NCBI GenBank assembly: GCA_013388675.1
Contig: JACAEW010000074.1
Span: 1 to 33,119 of the forward strand
Origin: Syntrophaceae bacterium
GTDB lineage: Bacteria; Desulfobacterota; SM23-61
Direction of reading: 5' to 3'
Length of the DNA stretch: 33,119 nt
In this document: positions 1-7,434 of the stretch, piece by piece
Layout: each line of letters begins with the position of its first letter
How positions within the stretch are numbered: position 1 is the first letter of the stretch
Position numbers and translations under genes: made by a program
Notes under the pieces: model-generated
Database searches by the model: none
The model's input: the letters and a program-made list of their open reading frames with translations, nothing else
What the model was told of the DNA's origin: nothing

Positions 1-2
1 GC

Positions 3-1181
3 CTGGGTCATAGGGGAAATGCGGAAAGAGTCCTCCACCGTCCCTATGGATTGATTGAATATTTAGAAAACCGGCCGGTTCTGACTCGGGCAGCGGTTTA
101 CCTTTTCGCCCGGGACCCCCTTCGATGGCATCCCCGGCCGGGGATCGAATTCGTGCGCTTTGAGGGAACCGAGGAAAAGAGCCCCGAAGGTTACAACGTG
201 GCCGAGCGGACCCGGCTCGAAATGCCCGTCCTGCGGCTGATCCAGGAAGCGGAGAAAACGATCGGGGAACGGATCAGGAAACAGGTGCTGCAGAAAGACC
301 TCTTCTTCCGGGAAAAGTTTGAACTTCCTCCCTTTGTCTGGCGCGAAGCGCTGATCAATGCCCTGGCCCACCGCGACTACTCTCTGGAGGGGAGCGCCAT
401 TTCGGTATGGTTGTTTGACGACCGGATCGAGATTCGCAGCCCCGGCCGACTTCCCCGGGCGGTCCAGGTGGATCAAATCCTGCGCCGACAGAGGGTCCAT
501 TATGCGCGCAACCCCCTGATGACCCGGGTCTTGACCGATGCGGGGTTCATGCAGGCCCAGGGGGAGGGTCTTCCTCGCGTTTTTCTGGAAATGGACCGAC
601 AGGGCTTAAACCCTCCGGATTGGCAGGAGGGGGCAGCCGGCTGCTGCCTTGTCTTCCGGAATACTCCCATTCTGGATGAAGCCACGCTTGCTTGGCTGAA
701 AATCATCGACCAGGTGTCTTTGAGCCCCCGGCAAAAACGGATTCTGGCCTACGCCCGGGTTCACGGGGGGATTTTCAGCAGCTCCGATTATCAGAAGTTC
801 GGAGTGGACCGGGACGGCGCTTACGCGGAAATAAGGGCCCTGGTTCGCCAGGGGTTGGTGGAGCCTTTGCGGAAACACGGGAAGGTTTACCGGGTACGGG
901 ACATGGAAGAGGAAAGGACTCCTCTTCCCGGTTTATCTTGGGTGCTGGGTCCCCTAAAAGCGAAAGGGTTTTTCACTATCCAGGAGCTGGACCTCCCCCC
1001 ATCCATCCCCCGGAAAAGGGCCTGGACCCTGGTCCGTAACCTGACGGCCGAGGGGTACTTCAGCCCGTCGGGGAGAGGGAGGACCAAACGTTTTTATATG
1101 ACCGACAGATTAAAACCGCATCTGGAAAAGATGGGGGTATCGGTTCCTCCTCCATCGGAAGGAGAAAAGGCGGAGAGCTGA
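3..1181 (+). CDS. ATP-binding/winged-helix regulator, AlbA_2-type (5' truncated)
   Basis: The reading frame is open to the first base, so the true start lies outside the window. The first possible internal start is a TTG at 51. The visible protein matches the C-terminal half of the AlbA_2 (Schlafen-like)/HATPase_c_4 family of putative transcriptional regulators. It has REALINALAHRDY (the family's NAxxHRDY box), then LFDDRIEIRSPG, a RNPLMTRVL segment and a GEGLPRVFLEM segment. After this come two winged-helix-like modules: residues about 225-285 counted from 51, beginning LSPRQKRILAYA, and about 300-355. Two such modules would fit DNA binding, but targets cannot be read from the sequence. The stop is 3 bp before the next gene, so the two are probably co-transcribed. 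The family assignment is confident; the biological role is not known. Confidence 0.8.
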   Translation: MGHRGNAERVLHRPYGLIEYLENRPVLTRAAVYLFARDPLRWHPRPGIEFVRFEGTEEKSPEGYNVAERTRLEMPVLRLIQEAEKTIGERIRKQVLQKDLFFREKFELPPFVWREALINALAHRDYSLEGSAISVWLFDDRIEIRSPGRLPRAVQVDQILRRQRVHYARNPLMTRVLTDAGFMQAQGEGLPRVFLEMDRQGLNPPDWQEGAAGCCLVFRNTPILDEATLAWLKIIDQVSLSPRQKRILAYARVHGGIFSSSDYQKFGVDRDGAYAEIRALVRQGLVEPLRKHGKVYRVRDMEEERTPLPGLSWVLGPLKAKGFFTIQELDLPPSIPRKRAWTLVRNLTAEGYFSPSGRGRTKRFYMTDRLKPHLEKMGVSVPPPSEGEKAES

Positions 1182-1184
1182 GGC

Positions 1185-2144
1185 ATGGAGTTGCCGCGGA
1201 AGGGTCCATTTCGCCCCGCTTATCTGACCCTGCACGAGAAGGGCGCGTTAATCAAACGCGGGCTTGAGGCGCAGGGGCGCTTGGAATGCTGCCGGCTTTG
1301 CCCCCGGGAGTGCAAAGTGAACCGTCGGGCTGACGAAAAAGGATTCTGCCGAACGGGGATCAAAGCCGTGGTTTCGAGCTACAGCCCCCATTTCGGAGAG
1401 GAAGACCCCCTGGTGGGAACAGGGGGCTCGGGTACGATCTTTTTCACTCACTGTAACTTGAGGTGCCTCTTCTGCCAGAATTACGAAATCAGCCACCTTG
1501 GGGAAGGCCGCGAAACCGACCCGGCTCAACTGGCGCGGATGATGCTCCACCTGCAGGATTTAGGCTGCCACAATATCAACTTCGTTTCCCCTTCCCATGT
1601 GGTGGCCCAGATTTTGGCGGCGCTTCCGCTTGCCGTGGAGGAAGGGTTGAAGGTCCCTTTGGTTTACAACACCGGGGGGTATGATTCTGTGGAGACCCTC
1701 CGCCTCCTGGAAGGCGTTATTGACATCTACATGCCCGACTTGAAATTCATGGACCCTGAAGTTTCTCACCGCTATTGCCGCGCCAGGGACTACCCGGAGA
1801 AGGTGCGGGCGGCCATTCGGGAAATGCACCGGCAGGTGGGAGATTTAGTCATGGACCATCGGTCGGTGGCGGAGCGGGGCCTCCTGGTCCGTCATTTGGT
1901 TCTGCCGGGGGGATTGGCAGGGACCCGGGAAGCCATGCGGTTCCTGGCGAAGGAGATATCGCCCGATACGTACGTGAACGTCATGGCCCAGTACCGCCCC
2001 TGCGGCGAGGCGCCCGATCATCCCCCCTTGAGTCGCCGGATTTCCGCGAAGGAATACGAAGAGGCCTTGAACCTTGCCCGGGAGGAAGGCATTCATCGCC
2101 TGGACGAGAGGAAAGGAATCCGGTGGATACGCTTTATCCGATGA
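1185..2144 (+). CDS. PflX-like radical SAM protein (COG1313 type)
   Basis: A 319-residue protein of the uncharacterised PFL-activating-enzyme-like radical SAM group. The radical SAM CxxxCxxC cluster is at C90, C94 and C97 (HCNLRCLFCQNYEIS). An N-terminal cysteine-rich segment, CRLCPRECKVNRR followed by GFCRTG, is typical of this subfamily and resembles an auxiliary metal site. Downstream motifs MPDLKFMDP and RHLVLPGG, and the C-terminal NVMAQYRPC, also match the family. It should cleave S-adenosylmethionine to make a 5'-deoxyadenosyl radical; the substrate is unknown. The ATG lies 3 bp after the upstream stop, with a purine-rich GGAG stretch just before. No glycyl-radical enzyme is encoded nearby, so a true PFL-activase role is not supported by context. 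Confidence 0.85.
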   Translation: MELPRKGPFRPAYLTLHEKGALIKRGLEAQGRLECCRLCPRECKVNRRADEKGFCRTGIKAVVSSYSPHFGEEDPLVGTGGSGTIFFTHCNLRCLFCQNYEISHLGEGRETDPAQLARMMLHLQDLGCHNINFVSPSHVVAQILAALPLAVEEGLKVPLVYNTGGYDSVETLRLLEGVIDIYMPDLKFMDPEVSHRYCRARDYPEKVRAAIREMHRQVGDLVMDHRSVAERGLLVRHLVLPGGLAGTREAMRFLAKEISPDTYVNVMAQYRPCGEAPDHPPLSRRISAKEYEEALNLAREEGIHRLDERKGIRWIRFIR

Positions 2145-2192
2145 ATCAACTGAATGTTGCCAAAAGATATTCAGGACACTGCCCCCGCACTT

Positions 2193-2230
2193 CCCTCCCT
2201 ACTCCGAGGGGGGAGGGTTGGGGTGGGGGG
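2193..2230 (+). repeat. GC-rich hairpin repeat, family R1 copy 1
   Basis: CCCTCCC at 2193-2199 pairs with GGGAGGG at 2211-2217 around an 11-nt loop, and is followed by a G-rich tail to 2230. The same element appears as a half copy at 3430-3453 and as a full hairpin inside a gene at 11875-11968. It lies in the 127-bp gap between the radical SAM gene and the dehydrogenase gene. It might terminate or attenuate transcription, but no T-run follows it. Confidence 0.6.
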
Positions 2231-2271
2231 CAAAAGCCACCCTGGGTAAGATTTGAGTTTAAGGAGAAAAA

Positions 2272-3045
2272 ATGAAAGTCAAAGAGATGTTTGACCTGAA
2301 GGGCAAAGTGGCGGTCGTCACCGGCGGGGGAAGGGGAATCGGAAGACAGATGGCCGAGGGCCTTGCCGAAGCGGGGGCCAATGTAGTGCTTTGCTCCCGC
2401 AAAGTGGAGAGCTGTAAAAAAACAGCACGGGAATTGGCCGGGCTAGGGGTGAAGGCCCTCGCCGTGGGCTGCGACGTAAGGTCGGCCAAAGAAATTCAAG
2501 CGGCGGTCGATATGACTCTCAAGGAGTTCGGCCGGTTGGATGTCTTGGTAAACAACTCCGGGGCCAACTGGGGCGCTACCCCGGAAGAGTATCCCCTGGA
2601 GGGATGGCAGAAGGTAATGGAAACCAATCTGAACGGGGTCTTTCTGTTCTCCCAGATCGCCGGGCGGGTCATGATTCGCCAGAAGAGCGGCGGAATCATC
2701 AATATCGCTTCGGTCATGGGAGTCGTGGGCACGGAAGGGGAAGTAGCCGAGGCCATCGCTTACAGCGCCAGTAAGGGGGCGGTGATCACCTTCACCAAGG
2801 ACCTAGCCGCCAAGTGGGCCAAGCACAACATCCGGGTGAATGCCATCGCCCCGGGTTGGTTTCCCTCGGACATGACCCAGTGGGTGCTGGGGGCCCATGG
2901 GGAAAGAATCCTTGCGCATATTCCCATGAAAAGATATGGGGGGGCGGACGAACTCAAGGGCGCAGTCGTCTTCCTCGCCTCGGACGCCTCAACCTACGTG
3001 ACTGGAATTACACTGCCGGTGGATGGAGGGTACCTGACCATATAG
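2272..3045 (+). CDS. Short-chain dehydrogenase/reductase (FabG/gluconate 5-dehydrogenase-like)
   Basis: A 257-residue classical SDR oxidoreductase, full length for the family. The nucleotide-binding motif TGGGRGIG is at residues 17-24. The NNSGAN motif stands in for the usual NNAG. The catalytic region includes INIASVMG, and Y164 and K168 in YSASK. The C-terminus VTGITLPVDGGYL is typical. The arginine in TGGGRGIG and the CSRK segment after strand two suggest NADP(H) preference, which is an inference. The leader MKVKEMFDLKGKVAVVTG resembles gluconate 5-dehydrogenase-like SDRs, but substrate cannot be assigned. AAGGAG at 2261-2266 gives a good ribosome site. It is separated from the genes before it by a repeat and followed by about 225 bp of repeats and a tRNA, so it is probably transcribed alone. 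Confidence 0.9.
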   Translation: MKVKEMFDLKGKVAVVTGGGRGIGRQMAEGLAEAGANVVLCSRKVESCKKTARELAGLGVKALAVGCDVRSAKEIQAAVDMTLKEFGRLDVLVNNSGANWGATPEEYPLEGWQKVMETNLNGVFLFSQIAGRVMIRQKSGGIINIASVMGVVGTEGEVAEAIAYSASKGAVITFTKDLAAKWAKHNIRVNAIAPGWFPSDMTQWVLGAHGERILAHIPMKRYGGADELKGAVVFLASDASTYVTGITLPVDGGYLTI

Positions 3046-3120
3046 GAAAAACCGAAATCCCTCCCGACTTCCAAAGGGAGGAGAGGTTCTTTGCGGAAAT
3101 TCGATGAATCATGGGGCCTT

Positions 3121-3164
3121 TTCCCCCTTTGAAAAAGGGGGATGAAGGGGGATTTGAATTTTTT
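3121..3164 (+). terminator. Possible terminator: CCCCCTTT/AAAGGGGG hairpin after the dehydrogenase
   Basis: A perfect 8-bp stem (3123-3130 with 3134-3141) with a 3-nt loop lies 75 bp after the dehydrogenase stop. A second GGGGG block follows at 3146-3150 and a T-run at 3159-3164. A smaller inverted repeat, CCTCCC/GGGAGG, lies at 3060-3081. The T-run is too far from the stem for a textbook terminator, so this could equally be a dispersed hairpin repeat. A degenerate relative in the opposite orientation may be present near 8158-8180. Confidence 0.4.
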
Positions 3165-3225
3165 CTCAAAGGGCGAAATGGTTACTGAAATTCAAATTTT
3201 GGTCGTGGGATAATTTCTAGTTCGC

Positions 3226-3253
3226 TTCGAATTTCGATATTCGGGTTTCGGAT
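3226..3253 (+). repeat. Degenerate 7-bp tandem repeat, locus A
   Basis: Four exact-period heptads stand head to tail: TTCGAAT, TTCGATA, TTCGGGT, TTCGGAT. The array is intergenic, just beyond the 3' end of the tRNA gene. A closely related array is at 8125-8152. Confidence 0.75.
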
Positions 3254-3271
3254 ATGACTTCAGGGAGGGAA

Positions 3272-3348
3272 TGGTGGGCGATGCGGGAGTCGAACCCACG
3301 GCCTTTGGTTCCGGAGACCAACGCTCTATCCATCTGAGCTAATCGCCC
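3272..3348 (-). tRNA. tRNA-Arg (anticodon CCG)
   Basis: On the minus strand the 77 nt fold as a complete cloverleaf. The acceptor stem is GGGCGAT/ATCGCCC with discriminator A and an encoded CCA at 3272-3274. The D-arm contains GCTC-AGATGGATA-GAGC. The anticodon stem is TTGGT/ACCAA with loop CTCCGGA, which puts anticodon CCG at 3312-3314. The T-arm is GTGGG-TTCGACT-CCCGC. It should read the arginine codon CGG, common in the flanking G+C-rich genes. A plausible promoter lies just upstream on the same strand (3362-3391). Confidence 0.97.
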
Positions 3349-3361
3349 GACCCTGTTTTAT

Positions 3362-3391
3362 AGGGTATCACCGGAGCCCATGACAGGTCAA
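3362..3391 (-). promoter_or_regulatory. Probable sigma70 promoter of tRNA-Arg
   Basis: Read on the minus strand: -35 TTGACC (3386-3391), an 18-bp spacer and -10 TACCCT (3362-3367), ending 13 bp before the tRNA 5' end. The -35 is strong and the -10 only moderate. Confidence 0.45.
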
Positions 3392-3429
3392 CGATTTTTC
3401 GGGGACTCCCCGATTCCCTCTGCCTGGAT

Positions 3430-3453
3430 GGGGGAGGGCCAGGGTGGGGGTGA
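3430..3453 (+). repeat. GC-rich repeat, family R1 half copy
   Basis: Its reverse complement matches 11875-11896 at 21 of 22 positions. It also resembles the tail of the copy at 2208-2230. Only one arm of the hairpin is present. It lies in the spacer between the tRNA and the HEAT-repeat gene. Confidence 0.6.
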
Positions 3454-3491
3454 TTTTAACTTGAAGGCAGGAAGGGCAGGGAGGAAAAATA

Positions 3492-3520
3492 TTGACAGAG
3501 GCTAAAAAAAACGGGAAGAT
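3492..3520 (+). promoter_or_regulatory. Candidate sigma70 promoter of the HEAT/HD-GYP operon
   Basis: A perfect -35 TTGACA (3492-3497), a 17-bp spacer and a weak -10 GAAGAT (3515-3520), about 30 bp upstream of the HEAT-repeat start codon. The surroundings are A-rich. The poor -10 leaves this uncertain. Confidence 0.4.
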
Positions 3521-3550
3521 AGATTTAATTTAGGGATATGAAAAAAAATT

Positions 3551-5332
3551 ATGGCGGAAGACCCGGAAGTCGAAAAAACTGACCTCGAGGCTGCGGATGA
3601 GATCGTTTCCTTCGAAGGGGAAGAGGTCGAGGAGGTTATTCTACACGCCAGAGACTTGATGAACATCCTCGTGAAAACCATCAAGGCTTTCCGCCTGTAC
3701 CCGCCCGAAAACCCAGCCTTGGCGGGCTTCCGCGACCTTCTCTTCCGTAAATTCCAATTTTTCTTGAAGCGATACCGGGCCTTTTCCTTCCAGATCGGAG
3801 AATACGAATTTACCTTCAATAACCGGGTTCTCTACGAAAACAAGGATTTGAAGACGAGCCTGGCCTTTTTCCTGTACAAGGATGGATTGCGGGAACTCCG
3901 TTTCTCGGAAGGCCTGGAGGAATGGGAGATCCAGGGTTTTCTGGACATCGTTAAAAGAGGGGACGTCATCAACAAGATGGAGGACGACCTGGTGACCATG
4001 ATCTGGGAGCGGGACTTTGTTCATATCAGCTACCAGGCCACGGACGAATTTTTGGACGAGGTGCCGGTCATCATTCCCGAGAACATCGACCAGTTCCGCA
4101 AGCATTTAACCTTCGAGCCCCTGGGGTACCAGGTTCATGACGACTATCTAATCGATGAAGCGGGGGAAGAGGTCAATTACTACGAGACCATGGCCAAGGT
4201 CTCCTCCGCCCCGTCTTTGGCCGCGAACCGCAATCTCTACCTGCTCACATCGGAGGAATTGGAGGGGCTTCGGAAGGAAGTCGAATTTGAGACTTCCCCC
4301 ATGTTCCTGTTCAACATCATCGACATCCTCTTCGAGATCATGGCCCTGGAAAAAAACCCCGAACCCTACCAGGATGCGGTAAACGTCCTGAGCAAACTGC
4401 TGGACGCCCTCTTGACCCTGGGGGAATTCCAGAAGGCCACCGACCTTTTGAGCAGGGTCTACATCATCCTCAAAACTTATGACCTCCAGGGATGGCAGGC
4501 CAAAGCCATCCAGGAGTTGGCAGAAAGCGCCGGGGATCCCCAGAGAATCGAGAGGGTCGGCAAGGTCCTGGAGAGGCGGGAAGGGGTCCGGCTGGAGGAA
4601 GTGAGCGGCTACCTCAAGCTGCTGCCCCCCAAATCCCTCCAGCCTCTCATGAAGGTTTTGGGGGATTTAAGCAACCCCAAGGCCCGCAGGATGGTTTGCG
4701 ACGCGATCTGTCTCATCGGGAAAGATCAAATCGACAAGATCATTCCTTTCCTGGAAGACCGGCGCTGGTACCTGGTGCGCAATGTGGTTTATATTCTGGG
4801 CCGAATCGGAAGGGAGGCGGCCATTCCCTCCATCCAGAAGGCTCTTTCCCATAGGGAGATGCGGGTGAGGAGGGAAGGGGTGCACTCTCTGGGCTTTATC
4901 GGCGGCCCGAAGGCCTTCAACCTTCTGGTGAAAGCGCTCCAGGACCCCGACATGCGGGTCCGGTGCGCGGCGGCCCTGAACCTGGGCAAGGTGGGACGAA
5001 AAAACAGCCTCTCCCATCTGGCCGAATTGGTTCAGGGCAAGGACTTCCACGGAAAGGAACCGGCGGAGAAAAAGGCGCTTTTCGACGCCATCGGGATCGC
5101 CGGGTCCAATGACGCGATCCCCCTGCTTCAGAAGATCCTCATGAAAAGAAGCTGGTTCCAGAAGAAGAAAGCGGAAGAGGCCCGCGAGGGGGCGGCCGGC
5201 GCTCTCGCCCTGATCGGGACCCCGGAGGCGAAATCAATCCTGGAGTTGGGGCAAAAATCCACGAATGCGGCGATCCGGAAAGTCTGCCAGCAGGCGTTGC
5301 GACGCCAGGCCCCCGCTCCCCAGAGGCTCTGA
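3551..5332 (+). CDS. HEAT-repeat protein with HD-GYP-partner N-terminal domain
   Basis: A 593-residue soluble protein. Residues about 30-140 form a domain also present at the N-terminus of the next gene: both have an LY pair (49-50 here) exactly 38 residues before FNN (89-91 here), followed by an [RE]FS element. A helical linker follows. From about residue 355 to the end there are repeated helical pairs of HEAT type, such as IPSIQKALSHREMRVRREG and LLVKALQDPDMRVRCAAAL. HEAT arrays are protein-binding scaffolds. The stop overlaps the next start (TGATG), so translation is coupled and the two proteins probably act together. There is no signal peptide or membrane helix. The ATG at 3551 is used because the nearby ATG at 3538 is out of frame. 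The exact role is unknown. Confidence 0.8.
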   Translation: MAEDPEVEKTDLEAADEIVSFEGEEVEEVILHARDLMNILVKTIKAFRLYPPENPALAGFRDLLFRKFQFFLKRYRAFSFQIGEYEFTFNNRVLYENKDLKTSLAFFLYKDGLRELRFSEGLEEWEIQGFLDIVKRGDVINKMEDDLVTMIWERDFVHISYQATDEFLDEVPVIIPENIDQFRKHLTFEPLGYQVHDDYLIDEAGEEVNYYETMAKVSSAPSLAANRNLYLLTSEELEGLRKEVEFETSPMFLFNIIDILFEIMALEKNPEPYQDAVNVLSKLLDALLTLGEFQKATDLLSRVYIILKTYDLQGWQAKAIQELAESAGDPQRIERVGKVLERREGVRLEEVSGYLKLLPPKSLQPLMKVLGDLSNPKARRMVCDAICLIGKDQIDKIIPFLEDRRWYLVRNVVYILGRIGREAAIPSIQKALSHREMRVRREGVHSLGFIGGPKAFNLLVKALQDPDMRVRCAAALNLGKVGRKNSLSHLAELVQGKDFHGKEPAEKKALFDAIGIAGSNDAIPLLQKILMKRSWFQKKKAEEAREGAAGALALIGTPEAKSILELGQKSTNAAIRKVCQQALRRQAPAPQRL

Positions 5333-6819
5333 TGGCCAAGGAAACACGGGGAAAGCCCGTGACGGATGAACGGACGGAAGTCAAAGCCCCGGCGGCGCAG
5401 GACCAGGTTCCCGAGATGATGGGGACGGAGTTCATTCTCCGTTTCTACCGGCTGCTGAAGGGAGCGAGCCTCTATGACCGGAACAACGCCAACATCGACA
5501 GGCTGGTCCAGGAAGCGCTGCAGACGATCAATCCCTTCGTCCAGTCCCAGGAACAACTTTTCCTCAAGATCGTCCGGGATAACTTCTTCTTCAACAACGT
5601 CCGCATCCCGGTGAAAGCCGATCGGTACTCCATCTTCAAGATCTTTTCCCAAGAAATGGCCCGGCGGATGATCGGGGAGGTGGAGTTCTCCCAAGAGATG
5701 AGTCCAGCGGCGCTGAAGGATTTCATTTTTCTCTTATCCAAGTTGGACGAAGGCAATGAGAGCAACTACCTCTACGTGAATCGGCAGCTCGACTCCCGGG
5801 GAATCCACGGCGTCACCGTGGGAAAATTGGACTATCTGCGGGATGAAGATTTTCTCATCGACTCGGAGCGGCAGAAGCGCCAGTCGAAGCACATTTACTT
5901 CAAGACCGTAAACCTGGTGCGGGAGGTGTCGGAGGGCATCCGGACGCAAAAACTCATCAACATCCGCAAGGCCAAGCATCTCATGCAGAACGCGGTCAAC
6001 TCCATTATGCAGGACGAATCTGCCCTCCTGGGGTTGACCAACATCAAAAACTACGACGATTACACCTTTAACCATTGCGTTAACGTGGCCATCTATGCCA
6101 TTGCCCTGGGCCAGCGGATCGGCATTCCCAAGAAGCAACTGTCCCATCTGGGCATGGCCGGACTTTTTCATGACGTGGGAAAAGTCAGCATCCCCAAAGA
6201 GGTCCTCAACAAAACGGATAAATTGTCCCCCCAGGAATGGGCCATGATTCGGGCCCACCCGGTCGTGGGGGCGGAGATGGTCATCCGTCTCAAGGAATGG
6301 GGAGAGCTATCCGCGCGGCTGATCGACGCTTCCTTCGAGCATCACTTGAAATACGACTTGAGCGGCTATCCCAAACTGGCCCGGAAGAGAAATATCACCC
6401 TCTTCGGCAAGATCATCGCCATCGCCGATTTCTACGATGCCCTGGTGAGGCCCCGCATCTACCGCCAATACCCCTACGTCTCGGAAAAGATTTTGGGCCT
6501 GATGCTGGACCGGGCGGGGAGAGATTTTGACCCGGCGCTGGTGAAAGTTTTCATCAACATGATTGGAATATTCCCCCTGGGAACGCTGGTCCTGCTCAAT
6601 ACCAACGAAATCGGGATCGTGGTCCAGACCCAGGAAGACCCCGAAGTGATCGACCGGCCCAAAATCTGCCTGCTTCAATACAGCGATGGAGAGTACCGCA
6701 AGGGGAAGTCCGTGGATTTGCGGGAGATGGACCCCGCGACGCGGTCCTTCAAGAGGTCCATCGTGAGAACCCTCGACCCGAACGAGTACAACATCCACGT
6801 GGCCGAGTTCCTCATCTAA
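5332..6819 (+). CDS. Divergent HD-GYP domain protein
   Basis: A 495-residue protein. Residues about 30-150 share the N-terminal domain of the preceding HEAT protein (LY at 47-48, FNN at 87-89). An HD-GYP-type phosphohydrolase domain runs from about 210 to 420. It has NHCVNVAIYAIALG, the metal-binding H280-D281 in LFHDVGKVSIP, H337-H338, G345-Y346-P347 and AIADFYDAL. HD-GYP proteins typically hydrolyse cyclic di-GMP. Here the usual HHE...DGSGYP reads HHLKYDLSGYP, so the metal-binding glutamate and the DG are missing. Activity may be altered or lost. The C-terminal 70 residues, about 425-495, form a small extra domain. Its start overlaps the HEAT gene stop by one base. No GGDEF, PilZ or receiver domain is seen nearby. 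Confidence 0.85.
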   Translation: MAKETRGKPVTDERTEVKAPAAQDQVPEMMGTEFILRFYRLLKGASLYDRNNANIDRLVQEALQTINPFVQSQEQLFLKIVRDNFFFNNVRIPVKADRYSIFKIFSQEMARRMIGEVEFSQEMSPAALKDFIFLLSKLDEGNESNYLYVNRQLDSRGIHGVTVGKLDYLRDEDFLIDSERQKRQSKHIYFKTVNLVREVSEGIRTQKLINIRKAKHLMQNAVNSIMQDESALLGLTNIKNYDDYTFNHCVNVAIYAIALGQRIGIPKKQLSHLGMAGLFHDVGKVSIPKEVLNKTDKLSPQEWAMIRAHPVVGAEMVIRLKEWGELSARLIDASFEHHLKYDLSGYPKLARKRNITLFGKIIAIADFYDALVRPRIYRQYPYVSEKILGLMLDRAGRDFDPALVKVFINMIGIFPLGTLVLLNTNEIGIVVQTQEDPEVIDRPKICLLQYSDGEYRKGKSVDLREMDPATRSFKRSIVRTLDPNEYNIHVAEFLI

Positions 6820-6833
6820 ACGCTTAGCGCCTC

Positions 6834-6859
6834 ATTCTTACCAACCTGTTGGTAAGAAT
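6834..6859. repeat. Perfect 26-bp palindrome between convergent genes
   Basis: The arms ATTCTTACCAAC (6834-6845) and GTTGGTAAGAAT (6848-6859) are exact reverse complements with a 2-bp centre. It starts 14 bp after the HD-GYP stop, in the gap between convergent genes. A bidirectional hairpin terminator is the simplest reading, though neither side has a T-run. A protein-binding site is possible. Confidence 0.65.
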
Positions 6860-6884
6860 AAAATAACCAGGTCTCAAGGCCGGG

Positions 6885-6912
6885 GCAGGGACGGTTCGCG
6901 AACCGCCCATAC
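6885..6912. repeat. Short palindromic element, family R2 copy 1
   Basis: GCAGGG at the left and CCCATAC at the right flank a perfect 14-bp palindrome, CGGTTCGCGAACCG, at 6892-6905. The boundaries and the inner CGCGAACCG resemble the larger element at 8026-8094. REP-like intergenic elements have this layout. Confidence 0.55.
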
Positions 6913-7005
6913 GGATTTTGGCCGCAGCCCTTCTTTCTCCGCGCAGGGGCGCGGAAAAAGCCTAGCCCCTTGGCGCTTGCCGTTTGGGTTCCCCCACAAA
7001 TCGGG

Positions 7006-7434
7006 TTATCGGACCACCAGCCCGCCCCGGTCCCATCTTTTTATCTCGGTCAGGCTCACTTCAAAGTTGAGGGGATAGGTGTAAAAGGGAAATTCAACCT
7101 CCTGGGTCCAGGTGACGAGGAGGGTAAGGGAATCGGAGGTTTGGATAATCCGGATGTTCCTGGGGGTGAGGGTGACTTCTGCGGCCTTGACCTGGGAAAT
7201 GACCTTTTGAACGATGGCCGGCTCGGGTTTGGCGCTGCCGGCGACGGTCCAGGTGAGAGCCTGGCGGACTTGTTCCCGAACCTGGTAGTAAGTCCAGAAC
7301 GCCTCCCCGAACTTGTATCCCACGAAGCCCACGATGGAGATCAATATCAGCCAGACCAGGCAACCCATGGCGGTCATCCCCGTCTGATTCCGGCTCGTGG
7401 ATCGGGTCTTTGGCAGGGGACAAAACGGGGTCAT
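7006..7434 (-). CDS. Small single-span membrane protein, DUF4845-like
   Basis: A 142-residue protein. A short basic N-terminus (KTRSTSRNQ) precedes one membrane helix, MGCLVWLILISIVGFVGYKF, at about residues 20-40. An extracytoplasmic domain of about 100 residues follows, with YYQVREQVRQAL and a C-terminal beta-rich part (LTLLVTWTQEVEFPFY). This layout resembles DUF4845 and other pilin-like small proteins; the match is architectural, not certain. The chosen ATG at 7434 overlaps the upstream cvpA stop as ATGA. An in-frame ATG at 7446 is a second possibility. The function is unknown. Co-translation with a CvpA-type protein suggests an envelope role. Confidence 0.65.
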   Translation of the reverse strand: MTPFCPLPKTRSTSRNQTGMTAMGCLVWLILISIVGFVGYKFGEAFWTYYQVREQVRQALTWTVAGSAKPEPAIVQKVISQVKAAEVTLTPRNIRIIQTSDSLTLLVTWTQEVEFPFYTYPLNFEVSLTEIKRWDRGGLVVR

